Assembly (NCBI GenBank): GCA_910577785.1
Contig: CAJTNT010000008.1
Span: forward strand, 1-64,000
Length of the DNA stretch: 64,000 nt
Reading direction: 5' to 3'
Source: an uncultured Lachnospiraceae bacterium
GTDB lineage: Bacteria; Bacillota; Clostridia; Lachnospirales; Lachnospiraceae
Below the pieces are notes generated by a model, which did not search any database, was not told where the DNA came from, and saw nothing but the letters and a program-made list of their open reading frames with translations. A program made the translations under genes and the position numbers. Shown one piece after another: positions 26,248 through 34,909 of this stretch (position 1 is its first letter; each line of letters begins with the position of its first letter).

Positions 26248-27594
26248 TTACAGACGCTTTAATAGTTCCTCCCGCTCCGCCTCATAACCTGGCTTGCCAA
26301 GCAGGGCAAACATATTGCGTTTGTAGCTTTCTACGCCAGGCTGGTTAAATGGATTTACGCCTAGGAGATATCCGCTTAAGCCGCAGGCAAATTCAAAGAA
26401 ATAGAATAACTCGCCCAGATAAAACTCATTCTGCTCTGGTATATTCACTACCAGATTCGGCACGTTTCCATCTGTATGAGCCAGGATTGTGCCATTCATG
26501 GCATTTTTATTTACAAAATCCATATTCTTGCCTGCCAGATAGTTCAGGCCATCCAGATCAACAGGCTCTTCATGGATTTCTATTGTACTGCGTGACTTCT
26601 CCACATTCATAACCGTTTCAAACATAATCCTGGACCCGTCCTGGATAAACTGACCCATGGAGTGAAGATCCGTCGTCAAATCTACCGATGCAGGGAAAAT
26701 TCCCTTCTGGTCTTTGCCTTCGCTCTCTCCATAAAGCTGTTTCCACCACTCTGAAACATAGTGCAGGCTTGGCTCATAATTTGCAAGCACTTCTACTCCC
26801 TTGCCTTTCCTCAGGAGGATATTGCGCATAGCTGCGTACTGCATCGCATCATTTTCATCAAACGGCTGATTCAGCGCCAGTTCACGCCCTGCTGCTGCAC
26901 CTTCCATTAATTTGTCAATGTCTGCTCCGCTGGCTGCGATTGGCAGAAGGCCAACTGCCGTCAGCACAGAGAAACGGCCGCCTACATCATCCGGAACGAC
27001 AAAAGTCTCATATCCTTCCTCTGTGGCAAGGTTCTTCAATGCGCCCCTAGCTTTATCTGTAGTCGCATAAATCCTCTTTGCGGCTCCTTCTTTGCCATAT
27101 TTTTTCTCCAAAAGTTCTTTGAAAACACGGAAAGCAATCGCCGGCTCTGTGGTTGTCCCAGATTTAGAGATTACATTTACAGAAAAGTCCCGCTCTCCAA
27201 TGACTTCTATTAAGCCAGCAAGATAAGCGCTGCTGATGCTATTTCCGGCATAATAAATCTCAGGCGTCTTGCGTACCTCCTTGGACAGGTTGTTATAGAA
27301 GCCATGGCGCAGAAATTCGATCGCAGCCCTAGCGCCCAAGTAAGAACCTCCGATGCCGATTACAACCAGCACATCCGAATCTCCCTGAATCTTAGCTGCC
27401 GCCTGCTTAATTCTGGCGAACTCTTCCTTGTCATAATCCACCGGCAAATCCAACCATCCCAAAAAGTCATTTCCTGCCCCTGTTTTGGAAACCAATAATT
27501 TTCTGGAATCCTCCACTAGTTTCTCCATATAAGATACTTCTTCCTGGCTGATAAAGCCAGATGCTTTCCCATAATCAAGCGTTACTTTTGCCAT
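26248..27594 (-). CDS. pgi: Glucose-6-phosphate isomerase
   Basis: The product has 448 residues from ATG 27594; AGGAG lies 8 bases upstream, better placed than for GTG 27603. It interconverts glucose-6-phosphate and fructose-6-phosphate in glycolysis. The two family signatures are visible: VISKSGTTTEPAIAFRVF and the later GLSGYLLGVNPFNQPGVE, with the sugar-phosphate GIGGSYLGARA loop near residue 75. Length fits Firmicutes PGI. It is followed upstream by a HIT gene on the same strand with a 63-base gap. Confidence 0.96.
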   Translation of the reverse strand: MAKVTLDYGKASGFISQEEVSYMEKLVEDSRKLLVSKTGAGNDFLGWLDLPVDYDKEEFARIKQAAAKIQGDSDVLVVIGIGGSYLGARAAIEFLRHGFYNNLSKEVRKTPEIYYAGNSISSAYLAGLIEVIGERDFSVNVISKSGTTTEPAIAFRVFKELLEKKYGKEGAAKRIYATTDKARGALKNLATEEGYETFVVPDDVGGRFSVLTAVGLLPIAASGADIDKLMEGAAAGRELALNQPFDENDAMQYAAMRNILLRKGKGVEVLANYEPSLHYVSEWWKQLYGESEGKDQKGIFPASVDLTTDLHSMGQFIQDGSRIMFETVMNVEKSRSTIEIHEEPVDLDGLNYLAGKNMDFVNKNAMNGTILAHTDGNVPNLVVNIPEQNEFYLGELFYFFEFACGLSGYLLGVNPFNQPGVESYKRNMFALLGKPGYEAEREELLKRL

Positions 27595-27657
27595 GATTCC
27601 CACTCCTTTTTCTTTTTCTATAATCTTTGTAAAATCTATACAAAATATTTTAGCAAA

Positions 27658-28086
27658 TCATGGTAATTTAGTCAATATTAATAACTGGTGAATCTTATCC
27701 AATTCTTCCTGGGAAAGCTCCAAATGATTCCAGCAAATCTTATCTTCATTGCCATCTCCTTGGTATCTGGGAATCAGGTGCAGATGAAAATGGAAGACGG
27801 TCTGTCCGGCTACTTCCCCATTATTCTGCACCAAGTTAAAGCCATCACAGCCCAAGGCCTCTGTCATATGGGCGGCCAGCCTCTTGGCAAGCAGCATAAC
27901 CTTCCCCGCCATTTCATCGGGAAGCTCATAAAGATTCGCATAGTGTTCCTTGGGAAGAATCAGCGCATGCCCCTTTGTAGCCGGACTGATATCCAGGATT
28001 ACACGAAAATTTTCATCCTCATAAATCGTTTTGGAAGGGATTTCCCCTGCTGCAATCTTACAAAAAATACAAGTTGATTCTTTCAT
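27658..28086 (-). CDS. HIT-family nucleotide hydrolase
   Basis: The product has 142 residues from ATG 28086, with GAGGAGG upstream. The catalytic triad H99-F-H101-L-H103 is complete (FHFHLHLIPRY). CIFCKI at 6-11 is the zinc-binding start of Hint-type members. Such proteins hydrolyse purine nucleoside phosphoramidates or dinucleotide polyphosphates in the cytoplasm. The exact substrate cannot be read from sequence. Confidence 0.93.
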   Translation of the reverse strand: MKESTCIFCKIAAGEIPSKTIYEDENFRVILDISPATKGHALILPKEHYANLYELPDEMAGKVMLLAKRLAAHMTEALGCDGFNLVQNNGEVAGQTVFHFHLHLIPRYQGDGNEDKICWNHLELSQEELDKIHQLLILTKLP

Positions 28087-28157
28087 TTTCTTCCTCCTCT
28101 TCTTGATCCATCAAAAACTTAGTATGGGAGCCGCACGATTATGGCGACATACGATAC

Positions 28158-29147
28158 CTAAAACCGAAAAATCTGGTCTAACATTTTCAGATTCTTCAGA
28201 TTGCCCTTCGCTGTCATCTCCCCTGTCATGAATGCCCTCTGGAATGTCATCCTGCCCTGGATAATGCCGTCCATTACTTCCGGAGAAAGCTTTGTATAAA
28301 CATCAATTTTCTCTCCCTGGCCATAATGGACCTGAAGCTCATCGTTCTGCACTTCAATGGTCAGCGGCTTTTTCTTCCCGTCTATCATAAACAGATATGT
28401 CACGGAAAAATCCTCCTGTGGGACAAAATGCGCTTCCAGCTCCATCAGATATGCCGTATCCTCATCTTCTTTGGACTGACCAAGCATGTCCTTAAACATA
28501 TTGCTCAATTCCTCAATGTCCTCTTTCTGTTTCTTTACATAAAGGTCATTGGAAGCAAATTTGGAAAGCTGCTCACTTTCCTGTGGGGTCAGTTCCAGCT
28601 GCTGGGTACGCAGAATGGACTGTTTTACGGCCTGATTGCTATTTGGAAGGCTTTTTCGCTTCTGGGAAATGGCACGGTAGAGGTTTTCTGCCTTTTTTTC
28701 AATAATCTCCGTATAGTCACGGTTCATCCGAAAGGAAGCCAGATTCTCCACATATCCGCAGAGCCCGCTGCAGGGAAGGCCGCCTAACATTTCCCAAGCG
28801 CTTGCAAGCGTAATCTCTGCCTCCCGCTCCCCATAGGTGGTAGACATAACAATTGGCTGCATATAAGTCATGGCAAACTTTTCCTTATCCCCATATAGCC
28901 AGCAGGCATCCAGAAACTGCTGCATATACCCTCCAATCCCGAGCCATTCCACCGTTGTTGCCAAAATAATCCCATCCACATCCTTCATCGTCTGGGGCAG
29001 GGTAGATATACTGTTCTTGTGTTCATAGATATTATAGCGTTCCACCTCTACCCGCAGCTCCGCCAGCACTTCCTGCATCTTGTCAATGACATAAGATGTG
29101 GGATCGTCCAACAGGCCGCGCCCTCCATAATAAATATTAACTTTCAT
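28158..29147 (-). CDS. Flavodoxin-like NADPH-FMN reductase fused to an SCP2 domain
   Basis: The product has 329 residues from ATG 29147, with GGAGG upstream. Residues 1-170 look like an NAD(P)H-dependent FMN reductase (MKVNIYYGGRG, DGIILATTVEWLGIGGYMQQ, a helical lid later). A helical linker (170-220) leads to a C-terminal SCP2 sterol-carrier-like domain (220-329; LTIEVQNDELQVHYGQGEKI, ending RAFMTGEMTAKGNLKNL), which binds lipid-like ligands. The fusion suggests reduction of a hydrophobic substrate held by the SCP2 part. The substrate is unknown. Confidence 0.75.
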   Translation of the reverse strand: MKVNIYYGGRGLLDDPTSYVIDKMQEVLAELRVEVERYNIYEHKNSISTLPQTMKDVDGIILATTVEWLGIGGYMQQFLDACWLYGDKEKFAMTYMQPIVMSTTYGEREAEITLASAWEMLGGLPCSGLCGYVENLASFRMNRDYTEIIEKKAENLYRAISQKRKSLPNSNQAVKQSILRTQQLELTPQESEQLSKFASNDLYVKKQKEDIEELSNMFKDMLGQSKEDEDTAYLMELEAHFVPQEDFSVTYLFMIDGKKKPLTIEVQNDELQVHYGQGEKIDVYTKLSPEVMDGIIQGRMTFQRAFMTGEMTAKGNLKNLKMLDQIFRF

Positions 29148-29215
29148 ACTAAGTCCTCCAAATTTTTCATTAATATCTAGTATATAAATTTTTGGAGTCA
29201 AAATCAATCTAATTT

Positions 29216-31447
29216 TTAATAAAACACATATTCTTCCCCGCCAAAACGGATATGATCATCCTTACACAATTCCATTTTCTGGTGGTATTCCAAAGGCGCT
29301 TCATTTAAGTACGTTCCATTTGTCGAGTTTAAATCTTCTATATAATATGTGTCTTCTTCCCGAATAATCCGGGCATGAAGACGGCTGATTCCCCTGGCAT
29401 TTATGATTCCATTTGCCTGCTGTTTATTTTTTCCCAGGAAAAACTCATCTCTGTCAATATAAATATCTTCGCATCCATGCCGCCCCTGATACACCAAAAT
29501 ACCCTCTGGGCGCTGCCCATAATCTGCCAGGATTTCTGTTGCAAACCTCGCTGATTCCTCGGCAGAGCCCGCTTCCTCTTTATTGCCTGAAAATGATGCG
29601 TCCGCAACGGCCGCTCCTTTTTTCTTTTTTCTCGGCCATCGCAAAATAGCCTTGTCTTGCGTAATGCCAGCTTCCTGAACCGTTTCCCTAATCTGCCTTT
29701 TCCCAACTCCTGAATGAACGTCAGGAGCCTCCTTTGGAAAATTTTCTACTCGCAAATAGTCTTTCTGGGTTCCATGTGCTGACAGATCCTGTACACCCCA
29801 TCTGCTATCTTCTTCTATCAGGTATTCACTCGGAATTCCACGTATTCGCGGCGTTTCCGCATTCTTTTCTAACGCATTCTTCTGTATATATCCTTTTGGC
29901 CTCTCCTGGCTCAATTCGCTTTCCAGCTTCTTTCTTTGCTCTTCTCCTAATATATAACCTTTTGGACGTTCTGGCGCCGATTTCTTCTTTACGTCTTCCC
30001 GCCCGTTATTTGGGCATCCAGCAGGCGGTTCCTGTGCTTTTATTTGACATTCATTCGAAACTTTTGGCGTAATTAGATTCCCTCTGGATTCTTTTTCCTG
30101 CTCCTGTCCTCTTTCCAACATTTTTTTCTCTCTTGTAAAAGAATCCTTTTCGTTAGGCAAATATTCCTTCAGAATCCCCCTCGCTTTTACCCTTTCGGAC
30201 TCCGCGTCACGCTCCTGTTTCTGGAAATATTCCCTGGAAATTTCCTGCACTTGGTTTCTTGCCGGACTCTCCAAAATTTTGCTTCCCAAAATTCCTTTTT
30301 CCCAAAGACTCCCTGCGGATACCTTGCTTTTCTTCTCCGATTCTTGCTTATCCAAAAAACTCTCTTCAAACACTAACTCCCCAAATCCATAGCTATTCTC
30401 GCTTCTGCCCTTTCTTGGCGCTTCTTCCTGTTCGCTTTTCTTCCGAATATTGGAAAATAAAAATGATTCCTTAAGGGATGTCGGCAGCCAGTCTAATTTC
30501 CGCCAAAAATCTTTCTTCCATTTTCCCCTTTCTGCCTCCTCCCCCACCCATCTATCCGATTTCTCTTTCTCAGCATTCTCTCCCCTGCCCCATCTATCTA
30601 TTCCAACCTTCTCTGTATGCTTCTGGCTTCCCTTTTCTGCTCCCCATCTGCCCAGCTTTCTTTCCCTCCTTTTACCCTGCCTCTCCTTCCCCCATTTGCC
30701 AATTCTCTCCTTCCCCCATGTTCCAATCTCTTCCTTGCCGATATCCGCCTGACTGCCTTTTGCTAAATTTTTTTCTGTACCCTGCCAATTCTCCTTACTT
30801 TTTGCAGTCCTTTCATGATCTGCCCGCTGGAATTCCGAAAATACACCCTCCGGAATCTCCTGTTTTCCCTGCCCCTCTCTCTGCACTCCTGGCCAGGCGC
30901 AATCTTCACTCTTCCCCAAGGATGCTTCCAGCATCTGCCCAATGCTGGCATTTTCCATGCTGCACATCTGGTAAACCTGGTATGCCAAACCTGCTGCCTT
31001 CCAATCTTGATGATTAATTCTTTGCAGAATCTGCTCCATAAATCCCTTAAAGGCCTCTGGCAAATTTTTTTCTTTAAATGGAAGATATGTAAAATACAGC
31101 CTTCCGTCCTCTAAGTTTACATAAATTAACGGAAATTCCAGACAAAGCCCCTCCTCCCGCAACAGATAATCCGGCAAAACCCGGCACAAATCCTGTATCG
31201 CAAACAGCAGCCTTTGCAGCATTCCATAATCCATCCCCTTCCCCGAAAGATAATCTTCCACCTGCTGTTTGCCGCTGATTTCATAAAGATAACTCTGTAC
31301 GCCGTCCGCCATGGCAGGCTGCATAGACAAAAGGCCTGGTATCCTCTGTTTCTCCAACATACACAACTCATATTGTTCCTGTACGGCTGCCTGCGTTTTG
31401 ATGCACATATAGCTTTTATATAAATTTCTCCGATACGTAACTTCCAC
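29216..31447 (-). CDS. DUF6382/FHA-domain protein at the end of the Tad locus
   Basis: The product has 743 residues from GTG 31447, with GGGAGGG upstream. The first 165 residues match DUF6382 as known from Clostridia. The middle (170-640) is a long charged linker rich in Lys/Glu/Trp with repeats such as GKWGKER and ERPKGYI. The last 95 residues are an FHA phosphothreonine-reading domain (EFFLGKNKQQANGIINARGI, SRLHARI, YIEDLNSTNGTYLN) with the conserved Arg, Ser, His and Asn. It lies 143 bases past the small TadE-like gene on the same strand, so it may link pilus assembly to Ser/Thr kinase signalling. No kinase gene is in the window. Confidence 0.8.
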   Translation of the reverse strand: MEVTYRRNLYKSYMCIKTQAAVQEQYELCMLEKQRIPGLLSMQPAMADGVQSYLYEISGKQQVEDYLSGKGMDYGMLQRLLFAIQDLCRVLPDYLLREEGLCLEFPLIYVNLEDGRLYFTYLPFKEKNLPEAFKGFMEQILQRINHQDWKAAGLAYQVYQMCSMENASIGQMLEASLGKSEDCAWPGVQREGQGKQEIPEGVFSEFQRADHERTAKSKENWQGTEKNLAKGSQADIGKEEIGTWGKERIGKWGKERQGKRRERKLGRWGAEKGSQKHTEKVGIDRWGRGENAEKEKSDRWVGEEAERGKWKKDFWRKLDWLPTSLKESFLFSNIRKKSEQEEAPRKGRSENSYGFGELVFEESFLDKQESEKKSKVSAGSLWEKGILGSKILESPARNQVQEISREYFQKQERDAESERVKARGILKEYLPNEKDSFTREKKMLERGQEQEKESRGNLITPKVSNECQIKAQEPPAGCPNNGREDVKKKSAPERPKGYILGEEQRKKLESELSQERPKGYIQKNALEKNAETPRIRGIPSEYLIEEDSRWGVQDLSAHGTQKDYLRVENFPKEAPDVHSGVGKRQIRETVQEAGITQDKAILRWPRKKKKGAAVADASFSGNKEEAGSAEESARFATEILADYGQRPEGILVYQGRHGCEDIYIDRDEFFLGKNKQQANGIINARGISRLHARIIREEDTYYIEDLNSTNGTYLNEAPLEYHQKMELCKDDHIRFGGEEYVFY

Positions 31448-31590
31448 TTTTCCCTCCCTATCTCATTTTGTATCACATCGTTTCCCATTGCCCGACGCCC
31501 GCTGCCTGCCCTTTCTTTGATTTACCACAGTCCATGACCCAGAAAGCCTCCCATAGCGGCACCCTCTCAGCAAGGGGCGAAAATACTATT

Positions 31591-31794
31591 TCAAGCATGA
31601 TCTCCTACAAGCTCTTCTAACAATTCCAACTGCCGAAAACGCCCAGGCGGATCATATTCCTCCCAGAATTCCTGCTCCTCTGCCAATTCCACTACCTGGC
31701 AATACAGTGTAATTCCCTGTGTTAAAAGCTGAAAAATACATAGCAATACAATTGGAACAACCAAAGCGGCTTCGACTGTAAGACTCCCTTTCAT
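31591..31794 (-). CDS. Small TadE-like pseudopilin
   Basis: The product has 67 residues from ATG 31794. It begins KGSLTVEAALVVPIVLLCIF, the TadE pattern of a short basic leader, a prepilin-type cut before the hydrophobic helix and a Glu five residues in. A short acidic tail follows. The ATG lies 3 bases after the stop of the prepilin peptidase gene upstream. The open frame extends further 5' but only as a shadow of that gene. Confidence 0.75.
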   Translation of the reverse strand: MKGSLTVEAALVVPIVLLCIFQLLTQGITLYCQVVELAEEQEFWEEYDPPGRFRQLELLEELVGDHA

Positions 31795-31799
31795 AACTG

Positions 31800-32213
31800 T
31801 CACCGCACCAACATTATCAAATAGGAAATCAGCAAAAACGGCACAAAGGCGATCTCCTCCCGCCCCTTTTTCTTCCAGAAAACCACAAGCCCAAGCGCCC
31901 AAAGAAAAGAAAACAGAAGCCCTATGATAAACAATTCCAGATTTGCCGCTCCCCCCAGATATACGCCTGTCACCATGAGAAGAATTCCATCCCCCATCCC
32001 AATGCTGCCCTGACTGAGCCAACTAATTGCCATAACTGCCAGCCCCAGGGAAATCCCCCACAAAATGCTGTAAATAGAACATGTGGGAAAAAACAGGTGC
32101 AGCAACACGCCGCCAATTCCAAAGAGCAGAATATTAGCCGTTGTCAGCTCCTTATTCTTCACATCTTCCCAAGTACACATCCCTAATAATCCCAACAATA
32201 CATATCTTTGCAT
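31800..32213 (-). CDS. A24-family prepilin peptidase (second in locus)
   Basis: The product has 137 residues from ATG 32213, with AGGAGG upstream. It has five or six membrane segments. The two catalytic aspartates of the type IV prepilin peptidase family are in WEDVKNKEL and GMGDGI. It is short, as TadV/CpaA-type enzymes are. It probably cuts the leaders of the pilin and TadE-like proteins encoded on both sides. Another A24 peptidase lies at 39260-39757. Confidence 0.85.
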   Translation of the reverse strand: MQRYVLLGLLGMCTWEDVKNKELTTANILLFGIGGVLLHLFFPTCSIYSILWGISLGLAVMAISWLSQGSIGMGDGILLMVTGVYLGGAANLELFIIGLLFSFLWALGLVVFWKKKGREEIAFVPFLLISYLIMLVR

Positions 32214-32224
32214 AATCTTTCCTC

Positions 32225-33034
32225 CTACTTTCCGCCACACCGGGAACAGGCTGGCTTACCGCCCGCTTCTTCCTTCCGTATCATGTAAACCGTTCTCTTT
32301 AACCCACTGCAATGAATGGTATAGTGATAACAATCCCCCTCATCTGTAACATAGGCCACCGAACCCTTTTTTTTGCCTTTTGTACAATGCCCACAGGCTC
32401 CATATTGTTTCAGGCCTTTCAGGCTGGCCGTTGGAATCTGCTTCACGGAAAGCATTAAATGGGTGCAGCTGCGCGTTTCGTGGTACACAGTATCCGTAGG
32501 CGTAATATAAACCCACTGTTGTTTTTTCCCTATGCCGTTCGCCCCCTGTTTTCCAGTCCACCGCCGCATTTTGCATCGGTTGGAAAGCTTCACCTTCCGT
32601 TTCCCAAAATACCCAAAAGGCATTTTTAGCGTATAAGTTACCTGCGCCACAATATGGCTTCCATCTACTTTTGTATTTTTCCACGAAAATCCTGCCATTC
32701 CCAGCTCTATGGGGGACAGGGGGCATCCCTGGCTAACCAGCTTCTGATAAAAGGCTGCCTTTGTCAGGTTCTTGACCTTACTTTCTGACGCATTACGCAG
32801 CAAAACGTTTTCCGCCACAGCCTGGTCGAGGGAATTTCCCACCGTATACTGAATCTGAAGCATAAGAAATAAATACAATACCATCCCCACTGCAAAGAGA
32901 AATACTGGCAAGGACAAAGCGGCTTCCAGCGTAAGGCTGCCTTTGGGGAGCGTGTGGCAAAGTGCCTCCATCCTTTTAAAACTATAATGCCTGAGAGAGA
33001 TTTTTTCATTTTCCTTTCCTATAATCTGAGGCAC
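32225..33034 (-). CDS. TadE-like protein with two Cys/His modules
   Basis: The product has 269 residues from GTG 33034 (GGAAGGAG 11 bases upstream); an internal ATG at 32971 is possible. Residues 31-60 are a prepilin-like leader and helix (KGSLTLEAALSLPVFLFAVG). After about 100 residues of pseudopilin-type domain come two similar modules. Module 1 (174-217) has YH at 184-185, C190, and CGHC at 214-217. Module 2 (226-266) has YH at 236-237, C242, and CSRC at 263-266. The YHxxxxC...CxxC plan resembles small zinc-binding modules seen on secreted Firmicutes proteins. It would lie outside the membrane, perhaps as a pilus tip or scaffold. Confidence 0.75.
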   Translation of the reverse strand: MPQIIGKENEKISLRHYSFKRMEALCHTLPKGSLTLEAALSLPVFLFAVGMVLYLFLMLQIQYTVGNSLDQAVAENVLLRNASESKVKNLTKAAFYQKLVSQGCPLSPIELGMAGFSWKNTKVDGSHIVAQVTYTLKMPFGYFGKRKVKLSNRCKMRRWTGKQGANGIGKKQQWVYITPTDTVYHETRSCTHLMLSVKQIPTASLKGLKQYGACGHCTKGKKKGSVAYVTDEGDCYHYTIHCSGLKRTVYMIRKEEAGGKPACSRCGGK

Positions 33035-33073
33035 TTTGCCACACGCTCCTTCCTAATAGCAATAAAATCGTAA

Positions 33074-34645
33074 TTACTGCTGTCCAAAATATGAAAATTC
33101 CTGGCTGCAGTAAAAATGATATGTTCCATCTACCTTTTTCCCCGCCGTTACAAAACCCAGAAATAACGGTGCCGCCACATACAGCCCCTCTGCCTGGATA
33201 TGGTAAATCTGCTGATCCATGCGAAAATTCGTTTCTCCTGCCTGCAGCCTTATATTTTGTTCCACCACATCCATGGCACGGTTGACTAATGTATGTTCCC
33301 TTACCAGCGCCAACAGAAGCAGCAGGTACTCCCGATAATCCCAACCATCCTCTTCCTCTGTCTTCTTGGCCTCTTGTTTTAGCGCTTCCTTCCCCAGAGC
33401 CACATCGCTTTTCCAATCTGACGGCTTTTTCATTAATGGCACTTTTCCGCCTGCCAGCAGAGAACGTACATCCAGAACGCTCTCTATGTAACTCCATGCG
33501 AGCAGAATCCCCAATTTTACGGCTTCTATCAGCGGGACAATCCCTGTGAATCCCACGGCTGCCGTTGCCATTTCCAAAGCCAGGGATTGTTTCTTCCCAT
33601 CCTGCATAATGGTAGCGAAATTTCCCACTTCCCGAAGCAGAAGCAGCTCCTTTACTACCTTTTCCAAGTTTTTTGCATCTGTATCCTTGCCCGCAATGCA
33701 ATATTCCAGCTCATAATCCAATGCATGCTCCTGGCTTCCCTTTTTTCCACTGCCGGTATAACAGGAGAAAAAATCATTCAGATATTGAAGAAAAAAAATC
33801 TTATCCAGGCTTCCCTTCTGCATTTCCTCCATATTGCCCTTCTCCTTTTGCCTGCCTTCTAAGGGCGAAAAACCGACAATTGTTTTGCCTGAAATTCCGG
33901 AAGGGTTTTCCACAACTGCCTGTAAAACAGCAGATCTTTTCAACAAATCCACAGATTCTATGGGATTTTCCGGCAGTTCTTTTCCCAGGATCCCTGCTTC
34001 CCCCTTTGCTGCCTGTTCTCTGCCCTCACGCTTTGCTGGCTGCACATTTACATTTCCTTCCTCTCCTGCCTGCGCTTCCTCTTTTTGCTTCTCTATAACC
34101 TCTGCGTCTTCCACGGCATCTTTGGCCTGATTCCATGTTTTCTCCATCCCCTGCCTTTTGGATGCCAGTTCCTCCCCCTTCCCTAGCTTCTCTTTCCATG
34201 CATCTACTGCGCCTGCTGCAAGCTGTTCCTTCATGGCTCTGCATGCCTGCAGCTCAAACGCAGTTCCATTGCCGTCCGTTGCCAGGCCATATCTCACCAC
34301 TTCCATATTCCGCAAAACCATCTGGAAAAAGGAACTTCCCTTCTGTGCCCAATCAGACTCTCCCATCATATGCCCCTCCAGAGATGCCAGATCCAGCTGC
34401 CCTGCCCCGTCACTCCCGTCCAGAAACAGCAGGCGGTAATCCTGCCATAAAGCCGTATGATATTCTCCAAAAGCGGATTCTAAATCCAGCAACAGCCGGC
34501 GTTGTGCCATGGCCGAAAGGCTTTGCACCCTTGCCGCCTCCAACAGAGAAAAACAAAACGAGAGGACAAGGGTCAGCGTCAGAGCTAAAAACAGCGTGAT
34601 GCTGCCCCCCTGCACCTTGCTTGTCGGATTAAACTTTTTTGGCAT
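33074..34645 (-). CDS. DUF5702 Tad-locus protein
   Basis: The product has 523 residues. The N-terminus GGSITLFLALTLTLVLSFCF is a prepilin/TadG-like anchor, followed by EAARVQSLSAMAQRRLLLDL. This is the DUF5702 pattern of Firmicutes Tad loci. The rest is a large predicted outer domain with a charged linker (about 185-225). A second hydrophobic segment lies near 360-390. The ATG at 34645 overlaps the end of the pilin gene by 17 bases; GTG at 34612 (VQGGSIT) is the alternative. It probably acts in pilus assembly or as a minor surface component. Confidence 0.75.
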   Translation of the reverse strand: MPKKFNPTSKVQGGSITLFLALTLTLVLSFCFSLLEAARVQSLSAMAQRRLLLDLESAFGEYHTALWQDYRLLFLDGSDGAGQLDLASLEGHMMGESDWAQKGSSFFQMVLRNMEVVRYGLATDGNGTAFELQACRAMKEQLAAGAVDAWKEKLGKGEELASKRQGMEKTWNQAKDAVEDAEVIEKQKEEAQAGEEGNVNVQPAKREGREQAAKGEAGILGKELPENPIESVDLLKRSAVLQAVVENPSGISGKTIVGFSPLEGRQKEKGNMEEMQKGSLDKIFFLQYLNDFFSCYTGSGKKGSQEHALDYELEYCIAGKDTDAKNLEKVVKELLLLREVGNFATIMQDGKKQSLALEMATAAVGFTGIVPLIEAVKLGILLAWSYIESVLDVRSLLAGGKVPLMKKPSDWKSDVALGKEALKQEAKKTEEEDGWDYREYLLLLLALVREHTLVNRAMDVVEQNIRLQAGETNFRMDQQIYHIQAEGLYVAAPLFLGFVTAGKKVDGTYHFYCSQEFSYFGQQ

Positions 34646-34799
34646 TTTTTGTAATCTTGTCCAAAATCGTATTTACCAGGCTGCTAATCTGAGACTTAAA
34701 TACTGTCACCAAGCTAATCAAAACTACAATAATTAATATAACCTCCACAACGCCCATTCCATCTTCTTCCGCTAAAAATGCTTTCCATTCTCTTATCAT
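34629..34799 (-). CDS. Flp1-like pilin subunit
   Basis: The product has 56 residues from ATG 34799, with AGGAGG 7 bases upstream. It reads MIREWKAFLAEEDGMGVVEV, then ILIIVVLISLVTVFKSQIS and a basic tail ending KNAKKV. The EDGMGVVE block with Glu at +5 of the expected cut is the Flp1-like major pilin pattern of Clostridia. It would be processed by one of the two A24 peptidases and polymerised by TadA/TadB/TadC. It is the likely main structural subunit of the pilus. Confidence 0.88.
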   Translation of the reverse strand: MIREWKAFLAEEDGMGVVEVILIIVVLISLVTVFKSQISSLVNTILDKITKNAKKV

Positions 34800-34909
34800 C
34801 TATTATCCTCCTTTTCTGTCTGGCATTCACCCAGCGGCTAACTTTCCCTTCTAAATTCCTCTCCGCTTTCATGTCACAGCAGGCGCACAACAGCCCACCC
34901 AAATATTCC

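Noticed and set aside
33006..33701. A 231-codon frame within the DUF5702 gene
   Set aside because: It overlaps DUF5702 in the same strand but another frame; its composition (Gly/Lys/Arg-rich) is typical of a shadow frame.
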